Shown piece by piece: positions 7,752 through 15,964 of a DNA stretch of 64,000 nucleotides. The stretch is from the NCBI RefSeq assembly GCF_002272015.1, contig NZ_NPBY01000049.1, forward strand, positions 62,001 to 126,000. The letters run 5' to 3'. The notes under the pieces are model-generated. The model was not told the DNA's origin. It saw nothing but the letters and a program-made list of their open reading frames with translations, and ran no database searches. Made by a program: the position numbers and the translations under genes. Origin of the DNA: Paenibacillus campinasensis. Its GTDB lineage: Bacteria; Bacillota; Bacilli; Paenibacillales; Paenibacillaceae. The first letter of the stretch is position 1. Each line of letters starts with the position of its first letter.

Positions 7752-8095
7752 TTTTCACCCCTTAAAAGCGTTCATTTTACCAGCTCTCATTCTATCATGT
7801 CAGAATTGCTTTCGCAAAGACGAATAAAAACCGACTTAATTCTTAAAAAGAGATTGCTTATGCAGTTGAAGTTAGGATACAATCTGTATAGATTTGTTAA
7901 ACCATGTGGATACATAACTAACATTCTTCATGCTCTACCACGATAAGCCTGCAGTTCAGGGCGCGGCCTCTTCACCCCTAAATAGCTGCAAACAACGGGA
8001 ATTCGCAAGTGTCGAATAGTTGTCCGGAAGGCGGGCTTTACTTTAATAGAATTAATAGTATTGAAGTTCTCTGAAACAGGAGGTTTTAAGGGATT
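7752..8095. other. 344-base divergent intergenic region
   Basis: It separates the coiled-coil membrane gene (minus) from the LuxR-type regulator (plus) and must hold both promoters. An AGGAGG lies about 12 bases before the plus-strand start. A GC-richer patch at about 7940-8030 was examined for riboswitch and tRNA-like folds and matched nothing known. No convincing short gene was found. Confidence 0.5.
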
Positions 8096-8752
8096 ATGAA
8101 TGAGGTTTGGCGAGTGGTCATTATTGGCAGTCAACCTACAAGCATGCTGGGGACAAAATTAATATTGGAGGAACAGAAGGATCTGGTTGTTGAGGGAATG
8201 ACAGCATCGGAAGCGGACGGGATGCGGATGGTGGAGGACCTGCTGCCGAATGTGGTACTTCTGGATTATCGACTGCAGGATCAGACGTCCGAGGAGCTGT
8301 TGGAACGGATTAAACAGATGTCACCCAGCACCCATGTGATTATCGTTACCGATAACGATGGACTGTCGTTACTGCAATCCTTAATCAGCCGCGGTGCGAG
8401 CGGGCTGCTGTCCAAGCAGTCCTCCACGTTCCAGCTCATACATATGATTACCGGACTTCGGGAAGGCATTGCATCGCTGCCGCTGGAGTGGGTGAGACAG
8501 GGAGTATGGCCGCTGGCATCGTCATCGATGAATGAAGGCGGAATTTCACTCTCGGAGACAGAAGCATTTATAATGGAACGGATCGTGCAGGGCATCACTT
8601 ATGATAAAATCGCGTCCGAGATTCAAGTAAGCCGCCGGTCGATTGACAATTATTTGCGGAAAATTTATGTGAAGCTCGGGGTGTCGACCCGGGCCCAGGC
8701 GATTGAGAAATATGCGCTGTATACCCGGCATAACCGGCAAGTATATGCGTGA
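8096..8752 (+). CDS. NarL/LuxR-family regulator with degenerate receiver domain
   Basis: 218 residues: an N-terminal receiver-like domain (about 5-120) and a C-terminal LuxR-type helix-turn-helix (about 150-208, with YDKIASEIQVSRRSIDNYL as its core). The receiver keeps the phospho-acceptor position (Asp57 in LLDYRL), the switch Thr85 and Lys107, but the acidic Mg-binding pair that normally reads DD after the first beta strand is Gly-Ser (VVIIGSQPT). This suggests it is not phosphorylated in the usual way. No sensor kinase is adjacent, so it is an orphan. The arrangement resembles ComA/DegU-like regulators, but no specific orthologue can be claimed. Confidence 0.85.
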   Translation: MNEVWRVVIIGSQPTSMLGTKLILEEQKDLVVEGMTASEADGMRMVEDLLPNVVLLDYRLQDQTSEELLERIKQMSPSTHVIIVTDNDGLSLLQSLISRGASGLLSKQSSTFQLIHMITGLREGIASLPLEWVRQGVWPLASSSMNEGGISLSETEAFIMERIVQGITYDKIASEIQVSRRSIDNYLRKIYVKLGVSTRAQAIEKYALYTRHNRQVYA

Positions 8753-8904
8753 AATCGGGTATAAGGTATAATAAATGAACTTCGGGAATACCCTTTAAAG
8801 GCTGCTTCTGCTCGCAAATGAGATGTGTTCAGCCTTGGCTGGCTGTATGCAGGACCTGATTTACAAGACCCGAGGCTTACGATTACGGCTAAGGAGGGAC
8901 TTCC

Positions 8905-10125
8905 ATGCAGTATTCCTTTGCTTCCCGTGCACAGACTCTGCTGACATCCCCGCTGCGCAATATTCGAGCTCTTGCGAAGCGGGATTCTTTTATTTCCTTG
9001 GCGGAAGAGCTGCCTGCAGAAGAACTGTTCCCCCAGCATTCGCTGGCTGAAGCGGCAGCAGCTGTACTCTCCCAGGATCCGCGGTCGCTGCAGTATGGCG
9101 AGGCGGAGGGGTATGGCCCGCTGCGGGAGTGGCTTAGCCAGGACCTTGGCAGGCGCAAAGGAGTCCATGTTCAGCCGGATCATATCCTGCTGACCACCGG
9201 AACCCAGCAAGCGCTGGATTTGCTCGTGCGGGTCTATGTTGAGCCGGGAGATCCGGTTCTGATCGAAAGCCCGACCTCTCCCGGCATGCTGCAGGTGCTT
9301 CGGCTGCAAGGGGCCCGCATCATCCCAATCGAGGGCGATGAAGATGGCCTTCTCCCGGATGAGCTGGAGAGGCAGATTGTGGAACATAAGCCGAAGCTGT
9401 TGATGGCGGCCCCGAATTTTACGAATCCGACAGGAGTCATGTGGAGTCTGGAGCGTCGAAGGCAGGTGCTTGAGCGGTGTGCCAAGCATGAGCTGCTCAT
9501 TGTGGAGGATGATTCCTACGGGGATTTGTATTTTGCAGATGCAGAAGGGATTGAAGCCCGCGAACGGATCCCCTCGCTGTTCTCGCTGGAACAGCCGCAG
9601 GGCAATCATGTGCTCTACATCGGGTCATTCAGCAAAACGGTAGCTCCGGCGCTTCGGACCGGCTGGGCGGCAGGCCATCGGCGCCTGATCGAAATGATGA
9701 CAGCTGTGAAGCAGATGGCCGACTGGCAGTCCAGTCTGTTGAATCAGCGCATTCTCCAGCACATGCTGGATTCGAAGCATTTTGACCTGGAAGAGCATAT
9801 CCGGATGCTGAACCGGGAATACCGGACGCGGCTCAAGCTGATGATTGAGCTGCTGAAGCGCAAGCAGTGGAAGCATGCACGCTATGCGGTGCCAGAGGGC
9901 GGCATGTTTCTATGGGTGGAGCTTCCGCCAGGGCTTAACGGGGATGCGCTCTTGAGAGCCGCTTTATTAAAGGGGGTCGCCTTTCTTCCAGGCTCCATGT
10001 GTTCGCCGAGTGAGAAGGCTGACGGCTGTATAAGATTGAATTTCACCCATCCCGGTAGGGATGAACTGCTGCTGGGCATGAATCTCATTAGCGAGGCCGT
10101 CACGGAATTCACGGCTCGCAGCTAA
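8905..10125 (+). CDS. PLP-dependent aminotransferase (class I/II, MocR/LysN-like, no HTH)
   Basis: A 406-residue fold-type I aminotransferase. It shows the substrate-side motif QYGEAEGYGPLREWL, the PLP-ring stretch TTGTQQALDLL, NFTNPTG, the Asp of EDDSYGD, and the Schiff-base Lys in YIGSFSKTVAPALRTGW. The C-terminal Arg motif is in CIRLNFTHP. It resembles 2-aminoadipate or branched/aromatic aminotransferases and the catalytic half of MocR regulators, but begins directly at the enzyme domain with no GntR helix-turn-helix. Good AGGAGGGA site before the ATG. A strong terminator follows. Substrate unknown; it does not seem linked to its neighbours. Confidence 0.9.
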   Translation: MQYSFASRAQTLLTSPLRNIRALAKRDSFISLAEELPAEELFPQHSLAEAAAAVLSQDPRSLQYGEAEGYGPLREWLSQDLGRRKGVHVQPDHILLTTGTQQALDLLVRVYVEPGDPVLIESPTSPGMLQVLRLQGARIIPIEGDEDGLLPDELERQIVEHKPKLLMAAPNFTNPTGVMWSLERRRQVLERCAKHELLIVEDDSYGDLYFADAEGIEARERIPSLFSLEQPQGNHVLYIGSFSKTVAPALRTGWAAGHRRLIEMMTAVKQMADWQSSLLNQRILQHMLDSKHFDLEEHIRMLNREYRTRLKLMIELLKRKQWKHARYAVPEGGMFLWVELPPGLNGDALLRAALLKGVAFLPGSMCSPSEKADGCIRLNFTHPGRDELLLGMNLISEAVTEFTARS

Positions 10126-10155
10126 TATTGGCAGCAATCCCATCGTACGGCAGCA

Positions 10156-10207
10156 GGCTGCCGGTTCAGGTCTATGAGGAGAACCTGAAACCGGAAGCCT
10201 TTTTTTG
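10156..10207 (+). terminator. Rho-independent terminator of the aminotransferase gene
   Basis: A long stem (GGCT-CCGGTTCAGGT against ACCTGAAACCGG-AGCC with small internal mismatches) is followed by eight T residues. Confidence 0.85.
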
Positions 10208-10212
10208 TTGTT

Positions 10213-10232
10213 GATCCGGCCCGGGCCGGATC
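10213..10232. repeat. Perfect 20-bp palindrome at the 3' end of the DUF2161 gene
   Basis: GATCCGGCCC is directly followed by its exact complement GGGCCGGATC. It overlaps the stop codon of the minus-strand gene. It lacks a T tract on either strand, so it may be an mRNA 3' stabiliser or a protein site rather than a terminator. Confidence 0.6.
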
Positions 10233-11097
10233 ATGATTTACCGGATGCACGCCGCTTCTTCTTTTTACGGGGAGTCGGTGAAGGTAAAGGCGCTGCCTCC
10301 TTTGCGGCGAAAGGCAGCTGCCCGAGGGATTGGTCCACAACCGGGGCATATTCCTGCAGCGCCTGCAGTCCGGCAGGCGTCAGGACATACCGCCCCCGGC
10401 TGATCCTCCTGAACCAGCCGTAATAGTTGTGCTGCAGGATTGCACCGGCCGAGCCGACGCCGCTGGCATCGCGCACCTGGGCCGGTGAGATTCCGGCAGT
10501 CGCGCGCGGGCCGGCCGCATCATTCGTAGCCTCCGCATCCGCATCCTCAGCTTCATCCGGACCGGCGAGCTGCGTGATCGCGGCGGCGACGCGGAGCGCT
10601 TTTTCCCGGTAGGCCGTTACCAGCTTCGCCCGCGTAATTCCCCCGGTATTATAATCCCCGCTCCGCTCATGAAACTCATACAGCAGCCGCTCTCTCCGTC
10701 TTGGGGATGTTCTTCCGGTCTGCACGGCAGCTTCAGGCTCGCAGAGCACCTCCACGAACGGGGCTTTGGTTTTGTAGAACGTTACGGTCATCAGACCAAG
10801 TCCCAGTCTCCGGCACAGATCGCACAGATCGGACCAGCGCTGATTGACAGCGCCTTTTTTCGTCCGGCTCTTCTCGACGGCCAAATACACATACGGGCTC
10901 AGCTTTAACCTCTCCAGTCCTTGCAGAAGCAGGGCGAGGTTGAAGGTCTTCTTCATCTCGACAATCAACGGCTCCTTCATCCCTTCCTTCATTCCGACCA
11001 GATCGCAATTGCGGACCTCTCCTTTAATGATGTAACCGTTCGTTTCGAAAAAAGCCTTTAACGGAGCGTACAGCTCGGCTTCGTGCTTAATCGCCAT
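10231..11097 (-). CDS. DUF2161 family PD-(D/E)XK nuclease-fold protein
   Basis: 288 residues. The N-terminal half (about 1-125) fits the DUF2161 family, predicted to have a PD-(D/E)XK nuclease/phosphodiesterase fold. The expected active-site residues are Asp32 (RNCDLVG) and Glu47-x-Lys49 (LIVEMKK). A middle region (about 130-180) and a low-complexity Ala/Asp/Glu-rich linker (about 180-210) lead to a winged-helix-like segment (about 215-260, YYGWFRRISRGRYVLTPAGLQAL). The tail is strongly basic (PRKKKKRR), suggesting nucleic acid contact. No partner methylase or defence gene lies nearby, so it need not be a restriction enzyme. Function unknown; the fold assignment rests on recalled family motifs. 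Confidence 0.8.
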   Translation of the reverse strand: MAIKHEAELYAPLKAFFETNGYIIKGEVRNCDLVGMKEGMKEPLIVEMKKTFNLALLLQGLERLKLSPYVYLAVEKSRTKKGAVNQRWSDLCDLCRRLGLGLMTVTFYKTKAPFVEVLCEPEAAVQTGRTSPRRRERLLYEFHERSGDYNTGGITRAKLVTAYREKALRVAAAITQLAGPDEAEDADAEATNDAAGPRATAGISPAQVRDASGVGSAGAILQHNYYGWFRRISRGRYVLTPAGLQALQEYAPVVDQSLGQLPFAAKEAAPLPSPTPRKKKKRRASGKS

Positions 11098-11357
11098 GGA
11101 ACTCTCCTTTATCCATATTATAAGATGTAATATTGATGTAATTTCAGTATAGCATGGTCACGGCATTCGCAGGGGGAGAGGGAGGAGGCGAGATCGTGCT
11201 GACCAGAGAATTAGCGGGAAAATGCTTCGAAAATAAGGTCAACTATTCCGAGCAAGCCGCATAGGTATGTAATACCCTTTTTGTAAATAGAGTGTTATAA
11301 CCTGGCGCTGTGGAATGGAAGCCAATCCCCATAAACAGACTCATAGGAGGTAGCGGT

Positions 11358-13253
11358 ATGGATATTTTCGAACGCATAGCATCGTATCGTGCAGAGAGCG
11401 ACCGTTTGGCGTGGAGCGGCACATTCAGGGAATATATCGACATGTTGAAGAAGGACCCCTCCCCAGCCATGACCGCGCATGCTCGTGTATATGACATGAT
11501 TGAATCGTACGGTATCGAGGAGAGCGGCGGCCGCAAAAAATATAAGTTTTTCGAGCAGGAGATATTCGGGCTGGATCGGGCCATCGAAAAGCTGGTGGAG
11601 GAATACTTCCATTCGGCTGCGCGCAGGCTGGATGTCCGCAAGCGGATCCTGCTGCTTATGGGGCCGGTGAGCGGAGGCAAATCAACGCTCGTTACGATGC
11701 TGAAGCGCGGGCTGGAGAAGCATTCCCGGACGGATCGCGGCGCGATCTACGCCATTTCGGGATGCCCGATGCAGGAAGAGCCGCTGCACCTTATTCCGCT
11801 GGAGCTGCGACCGGAGGTGGAGAAGGAGCTGGGCGTGCGGATTGAGGGCAATCTGTGCCCGGCCTGCCAGCTGCGGCTGAAAACGGAATACGGCGGGGAT
11901 ATTGAAAAGGTGCAGGTTGAGCGGGTACTCATTTCGGAGGAAGGCAGAGTCGGCATCGGCACGTTCAGTCCCTCTGATCCGAAGTCTCAGGATATTGCCG
12001 ATCTGACCGGCAGCATCGACTTCTCGACCATTACGGAGTATGGCTCCGAGTCTGATCCGAGGGCATACCGGTTTGACGGCGAGCTGAACAAGGCCAACCG
12101 GGGGCTGATGGAATTCCAGGAGATGCTCAAGTGTGACGAGAAGTTTCTGTGGAATTTGCTGTCCTTGACCCAGGAGGGGAACTTCAAGGCCGGCAGGTTC
12201 GCGCTGATAAGCGCGGATGAGCTGATTGTCGCTCACACGAACGAGTCGGAGTACAAGGCGTTTATCGCTAACAAGAAGAATGAGGCACTGCAATCGCGGA
12301 TGATTGTCATGCCGATTCCATACAATCTGAGGGTCAGCGACGAAGAGAAAATCTATGCCAAGCTGATCAGCCAAAGCGACATGAGGCATATTCATATTGC
12401 ACCGCATGCGCTGCGCTCGGCGGCCATATTCTCGATTCTGACCCGCCTTAAGGAAACGAAGAAGCAGGGCATGGATCTGGTGAAGAAAATGCGGATGTAC
12501 GACGGCGAAGAGGTGGAAGGCTACAAGGAAGCCGACCTCAAGGAAATGCAGAACGAGTATCTGGAGGAAGGCATGTCCGGCGTGGATCCGCGCTATGTCA
12601 TCAACCGGATATCCAGCGCTTTGATTAAGCAGGATCTTCAATGCATTAACGCGCTGGATGTACTGCGTGCCATCAAGGACGGACTGGATCAGCATCCTTC
12701 GATAACGAAGGAGGAGCGGGAGCGGTATCTCAATTTCATTGCTGCGGCCCGGAAGGAATATGATGAGCTGGCCAAAAAAGAGGTGCAAAAAGCGTTTGTA
12801 TACTCCTTCGAGGAATCCGCCAAAACATTGTTCGAGAACTATCTGGACAATATTGAGGCCTTCTGCAACTGGAGCAAAATCCGCGATCCGCTGACCGATG
12901 AGGAGATGGATCCGGATGAAAGATTGATGCGTTCAATTGAGGAGCAGATCGGGGTGTCTGAGAATGCGAAGAAGGCTTTCCGCGAGGAAATTATGATCCG
13001 CATTTCGGCTTATTCCCGCAAGGGCAAGAAGTTTGAATACCACAACCATGAACGTCTGCGGGAAGCGATTGAGAAGAAGCTGTTTGCTGATCTGAAGGAT
13101 ATCGTCAAAATTACAACTTCGACCAAAACGCCGGATGCTGTGCAGTTGAAAAGAATCAACGAGGTTAGTTCCCGGCTGATTGAGGAGCACGGCTATTGCC
13201 CGGTATGTGCCAATGAACTGCTGCGGTACGTGGGCAGCTTGCTGAACCGGTAG
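11358..13253 (+). CDS. prkA: PrkA AAA+ serine protein kinase/protease
   Basis: 631 residues, the usual PrkA length, with the family start MDIFERIASYR. An AAA+ module carries the Walker A motif GPVSGGKST at 102-110 and the PrkA-specific region with a Cys pair (CPACQ). The C-terminal domain was originally described as kinase-like (PF06798). It ends with a second Cys pair (CPVCANELL). In Bacillus it is expressed during sporulation and promotes sigma-K activity; recent work describes it as an AAA+ protease. ATG start after TAGGAGG. In many genomes prkA sits with yhbH/yeaH and spoVR; here yhbH is absent and spoVR lies 2.7 kb away on the other strand. Confidence 0.96.
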   Translation: MDIFERIASYRAESDRLAWSGTFREYIDMLKKDPSPAMTAHARVYDMIESYGIEESGGRKKYKFFEQEIFGLDRAIEKLVEEYFHSAARRLDVRKRILLLMGPVSGGKSTLVTMLKRGLEKHSRTDRGAIYAISGCPMQEEPLHLIPLELRPEVEKELGVRIEGNLCPACQLRLKTEYGGDIEKVQVERVLISEEGRVGIGTFSPSDPKSQDIADLTGSIDFSTITEYGSESDPRAYRFDGELNKANRGLMEFQEMLKCDEKFLWNLLSLTQEGNFKAGRFALISADELIVAHTNESEYKAFIANKKNEALQSRMIVMPIPYNLRVSDEEKIYAKLISQSDMRHIHIAPHALRSAAIFSILTRLKETKKQGMDLVKKMRMYDGEEVEGYKEADLKEMQNEYLEEGMSGVDPRYVINRISSALIKQDLQCINALDVLRAIKDGLDQHPSITKEERERYLNFIAAARKEYDELAKKEVQKAFVYSFEESAKTLFENYLDNIEAFCNWSKIRDPLTDEEMDPDERLMRSIEEQIGVSENAKKAFREEIMIRISAYSRKGKKFEYHNHERLREAIEKKLFADLKDIVKITTSTKTPDAVQLKRINEVSSRLIEEHGYCPVCANELLRYVGSLLNR

Positions 13254-13335
13254 TAGTGTCAATAATGGCCTGCCGGAGAATTCAAGGTCAGGCACAAGAA
13301 TAACAAGGGTGATATGAAGGGATAGACAGATCGGG

Positions 13336-13374
13336 CGATCATGCGCGGAAGCTAGCGCAGGGTCGTTTTTTTTT
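13336..13374 (+). terminator. Rho-independent terminator of prkA
   Basis: The stem CGATCATGCGC/GCGCAGGGTCG (with G-U pairs) is followed by nine T residues. Confidence 0.75.
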
Positions 13375-13611
13375 GTATGTTTGCGATATGCGGCGTATAA
13401 ACACCTTGTGAATGTGAAAAACATAACATACTCCAAACCGCATTTTTTATATAGTAGTTCCAGCAAGATCGTTCATGAAGAAGCCGATATCCCCGGTACG
13501 GTACCCGTCGCAGGTTTGCAAGTTTAGGGAGACGCAGCCCGCTTACAAGTCATCTTGTCAGCGTAAAGTGCCGTAAGATTAAGATGGGATAGGAAAGAGG
13601 AGAGGACCCTG
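13375..13611. other. Intergenic region before rhaD
   Basis: Together with the prkA terminator this makes a gap of about 360 bases. The distal part (13480-13560) is GC-richer than the rest and contains short inverted repeats (GGTACGGTACC). A GAGGAG ribosome site precedes rhaD. No known RNA family or short gene was recognised. Confidence 0.4.
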
Positions 13612-14457
13612 ATGAACAGAACGCTTTCGATGGTTACACGAGATGCTGGAGAGCTTGAAATTCCGTTCGTTCGAGAATTGGCCGAAATTACGCAGCATAT
13701 GTGGAGAAATGGATGGGATGAACGAAATGGCGGCAATGTGAGCTATATACTGTCCGAGGATGAAGTTGCCGAGTACATCGATATCCATCACGTCCAGCGC
13801 ATTATCAAGCCTGCTTTTCCGGTACATGAGCTGAGGGGCAAGTATTTTATCGTTACGGGTTCAGGGAAATATTTCAAGAACATGCTGTCCGAGCCCGGGG
13901 CTAATCTTGGTGTTCTGCGGGTATCAGCAGACGGCGAGCAGTTGGAGCTGTTATGGGGGCTGAACCACGGTGCGGTTCCGACAAGCGAGCTGGCCTCCCA
14001 CTTTCTTAGCCATATCGAGCGGCTGAAGGCGGATCCGAGCCACCGGGCCGTCATTCATAATCATGCGACCCACACCATCGCGATGACCTTTATTCATCAA
14101 CTGGATGAAAAAGCATTCACGAAGACGTTATGGTCGATGTGCTCAGAATGCATCGTTGTTTTTCCGGAAGGGATTGGCATCCTGCCATGGATGGTTCCGG
14201 GCTCCAATGCCATCGGCAGGGCCACGGCTGAGAAGATGAAGGGTCACCGTGCGGTCATCTGGCCGCATCACGGCATATTCGCGGCGGGCAGCTCGATCGA
14301 TGAAGCCTTCGGCCTGATCGAGACCGTGGAGAAAGCCGCAGAGCTCTACATGCTGGTATCGGGGAAGGACATTCAGCAGCGAATAACCGATCAGCAGCTG
14401 GCGGATCTCGCGGAAGCCTTCCAGGTTACACCCCGGCCGGGGATTTTAAACCTATAA
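13612..14457 (+). CDS. rhaD: Rhamnulose-1-phosphate aldolase
   Basis: A class II zinc aldolase that splits L-rhamnulose 1-phosphate into dihydroxyacetone phosphate and L-lactaldehyde. The 281-residue protein aligns along its whole length with E. coli RhaD. Matches include [42 protein letters not shown] (catalytic Glu), the zinc ligands in HNHAT and WPHHGIF, and [16 protein letters not shown]. Rhamnose genes usually cluster (rhaA, rhaB or rhaM), but none is present here, and terminators isolate it on both sides. It may belong to a scattered regulon or use another 1-phosphate ketose. ATG start with GAGGAG upstream. Confidence 0.92.
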   Translation: MNRTLSMVTRDAGELEIPFVRELAEITQHMWRNGWDERNGGNVSYILSEDEVAEYIDIHHVQRIIKPAFPVHELRGKYFIVTGSGKYFKNMLSEPGANLGVLRVSADGEQLELLWGLNHGAVPTSELASHFLSHIERLKADPSHRAVIHNHATHTIAMTFIHQLDEKAFTKTLWSMCSECIVVFPEGIGILPWMVPGSNAIGRATAEKMKGHRAVIWPHHGIFAAGSSIDEAFGLIETVEKAAELYMLVSGKDIQQRITDQQLADLAEAFQVTPRPGILNL

Positions 14458-14495
14458 ACGGGGATAACACCACAACCTGTTTTGATGGAAGCCAC

Positions 14496-14531
14496 GCTCC
14501 GGAGTTGATTGCTGACTCCGGAGCTTTTTTT
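14496..14531 (+). terminator. Rho-independent terminator of rhaD
   Basis: A 10-bp perfect stem GCTCCGGAGT/ACTCCGGAGC is followed by seven T residues. Confidence 0.88.
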
Positions 14532-14648
14532 GTACAGGAAGAACAAGGTATGTCGTCATCTACATTGAAATGGGGGAAGAGGTTACCAAGGGCAGTCTTT
14601 TTGTATAAGAATTAGGTATATTTATCATCGAATTGGGACTTTGGGATT

Positions 14649-14677
14649 ATGACTGATTGGTCTGTTTGGTCTATAAT
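14649..14677 (+). promoter_or_regulatory. Possible promoter of the HemAT-like gene
   Basis: A perfect TATAAT at 14672-14677 has a weak -35 (ATGACT) 17 bases upstream. It lies about 55 bases before the gene's ATG. No sigma-D motility promoter was recognised. Confidence 0.45.
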
Positions 14678-14733
14678 GGACCCTAAGACATGGAGTACTG
14701 TGATTTAGGTCATATCGTAGGAGAGGATTTTCA

Positions 14734-15816
14734 ATGATCAATGTATCTGAGAAAAGACGCCGCCAATTGAACTATATGGGATTGGACGAAAGTACCCTGA
14801 AACTTTTGGCGGATTATCAGCCGGCGTTTGTTAAAGTGGTTGATGAGGTGGTGGACCGGTTATATGAGCAAATCGGCACACAGCCAGTATTAATGGAAAT
14901 TATTAACCGGACATCAACGGTGGAGAGGCTCAAGGAGACGCAGCGTCAATACTGGTTGTCGCTCGTCAATGGCGTGGTGGACGAGTCTTACATCGAGAAC
15001 CGCCTCAAGGTCGGCCAGATTCATTCCCGAATCGGCTTGAGTCTGGACTACTATCTGGGAAGTTATATGGTCTACCTGGACATCGCTGCGGATGTGCTGA
15101 AGCAGGTCATTCCGGGAGAATGGATGAAGGTCATTCATGCGCTAAGCAAGATGTTCAATCTGGATTCCCAGCTTGTGCTTGAAGCGTATCAGGTCAAGGA
15201 AAAGGAGAAGATCGAACAGCTGGCAACCAAGCAGCAGCATATGTTGGAAGCGATTACGGCTGCGGTCCAGGAACTGACCGCGATGGTGGTTCAGCTCGAT
15301 CAAAGCGCGGAGCTGATAGCGGAGAATGCAATGAAGACGGCAGAGGCCCAGGACAAGGCGCATTCGCTGACGATCGAGCTCGGTCAGGAGATGCTCCATA
15401 TCGAGAAGATGGGCGAGCTTATCAAAGAGATTTCCGATCAGAGTCATCTGCTCGGATTGAATGCGGCAATAGAGGCGGCGCATGCCGGCGAATTCGGACG
15501 CGGGTTCGAAGTGGTGGCGGGCGAAGTGCGCAAGCTGGCCAGCCATTCGCGCTCTGCAATGGAGGACATTCAGGACAAGGTCAGCAGCATTACGTCCAAG
15601 CTGAAGCAGGTTGAGGAGAAATCGGAGATTTCTTCGGCCAACGCCCGCGGTCAGGCGGCAAGCTCACAGGAGCTGGCAGCTTTCGTCAAGATGATGGAGA
15701 AGCTGGCTGAGGATCTGGAAGCGCTTCAGCATCAATATGATGAAGCCGGGCCTGGGGAAGCAACTGCAGATGAACCGAGACTTGTGGTGAATGCAGCCGA
15801 GGAAGTTGGCGTTTAA
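14734..15816 (+). CDS. hemAT: Globin-coupled methyl-accepting chemotaxis-type sensor (HemAT-like)
   Basis: A soluble heme-based oxygen sensor with no membrane segment. Residues 1-160 form a globin-coupled sensor domain whose proximal heme ligand is likely His97 ([11 protein letters not shown]). Residues about 165-340 are an MCP signalling domain, recognised by the hairpin tip [17 protein letters not shown] and [18 protein letters not shown], which contacts CheA and CheW. At 360 residues it is shorter than B. subtilis HemAT (about 430), with a reduced signalling coiled coil and no N-terminal extension. Its direct partner might therefore be something other than the main chemotaxis array. No che genes are nearby. 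Confidence 0.9.
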   Translation: MINVSEKRRRQLNYMGLDESTLKLLADYQPAFVKVVDEVVDRLYEQIGTQPVLMEIINRTSTVERLKETQRQYWLSLVNGVVDESYIENRLKVGQIHSRIGLSLDYYLGSYMVYLDIAADVLKQVIPGEWMKVIHALSKMFNLDSQLVLEAYQVKEKEKIEQLATKQQHMLEAITAAVQELTAMVVQLDQSAELIAENAMKTAEAQDKAHSLTIELGQEMLHIEKMGELIKEISDQSHLLGLNAAIEAAHAGEFGRGFEVVAGEVRKLASHSRSAMEDIQDKVSSITSKLKQVEEKSEISSANARGQAASSQELAAFVKMMEKLAEDLEALQHQYDEAGPGEATADEPRLVVNAAEEVGV

Positions 15817-15825
15817 TGATAATAA

Positions 15826-15858
15826 GGCTCTCCCCTCGTTATGCAAAACGGGAGGGCC
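15826..15858 (-). terminator. Possible terminator of spoVR
   Basis: A 9-bp inverted repeat (GGCTCTCCC with GGGAGGGCC, one G-U pair) is followed on the minus strand by TTATTATC, downstream of spoVR. Confidence 0.5.
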
Positions 15859-15868
15859 GACAGCAATA

Positions 15869-15914
15869 GCACCTGCCCTGCGATCAGGAATGATCGCGAG
15901 GCGGGTGCCTTTTT
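15869..15914 (+). terminator. Rho-independent terminator of the HemAT-like gene
   Basis: Stem GCACCTGCC...GCGATCA against TGATCGC...GGCGGGTGC, 4-base loop, then TTTTT. Confidence 0.8.
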
Positions 15915-15964
15915 GCTGCGGCTTGCTGATCTTGTTAGCGAGGGGGTGCCGTGGACGCGGCCAT

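Noticed and set aside
7930..8050. Possible riboswitch or structured RNA before the LuxR-type gene
   Set aside because: Checked on both strands for lysine, c-di-GMP and T-box style conserved cores; only scattered G/C-rich matches, no consistent core or terminator pairing.
10231..11097. Restriction enzyme or defence nuclease interpretation of the DUF2161 gene
   Set aside because: No methyltransferase, specificity subunit or other defence gene lies nearby, and the family is widespread as a single chromosomal gene.
11196..11264. 22-residue frame upstream of prkA (GTG start, GGGAGGAGG before it)
   Set aside because: The ribosome site is good, but the peptide has no family features and the frame lies in the probable prkA leader; not enough to call a gene.
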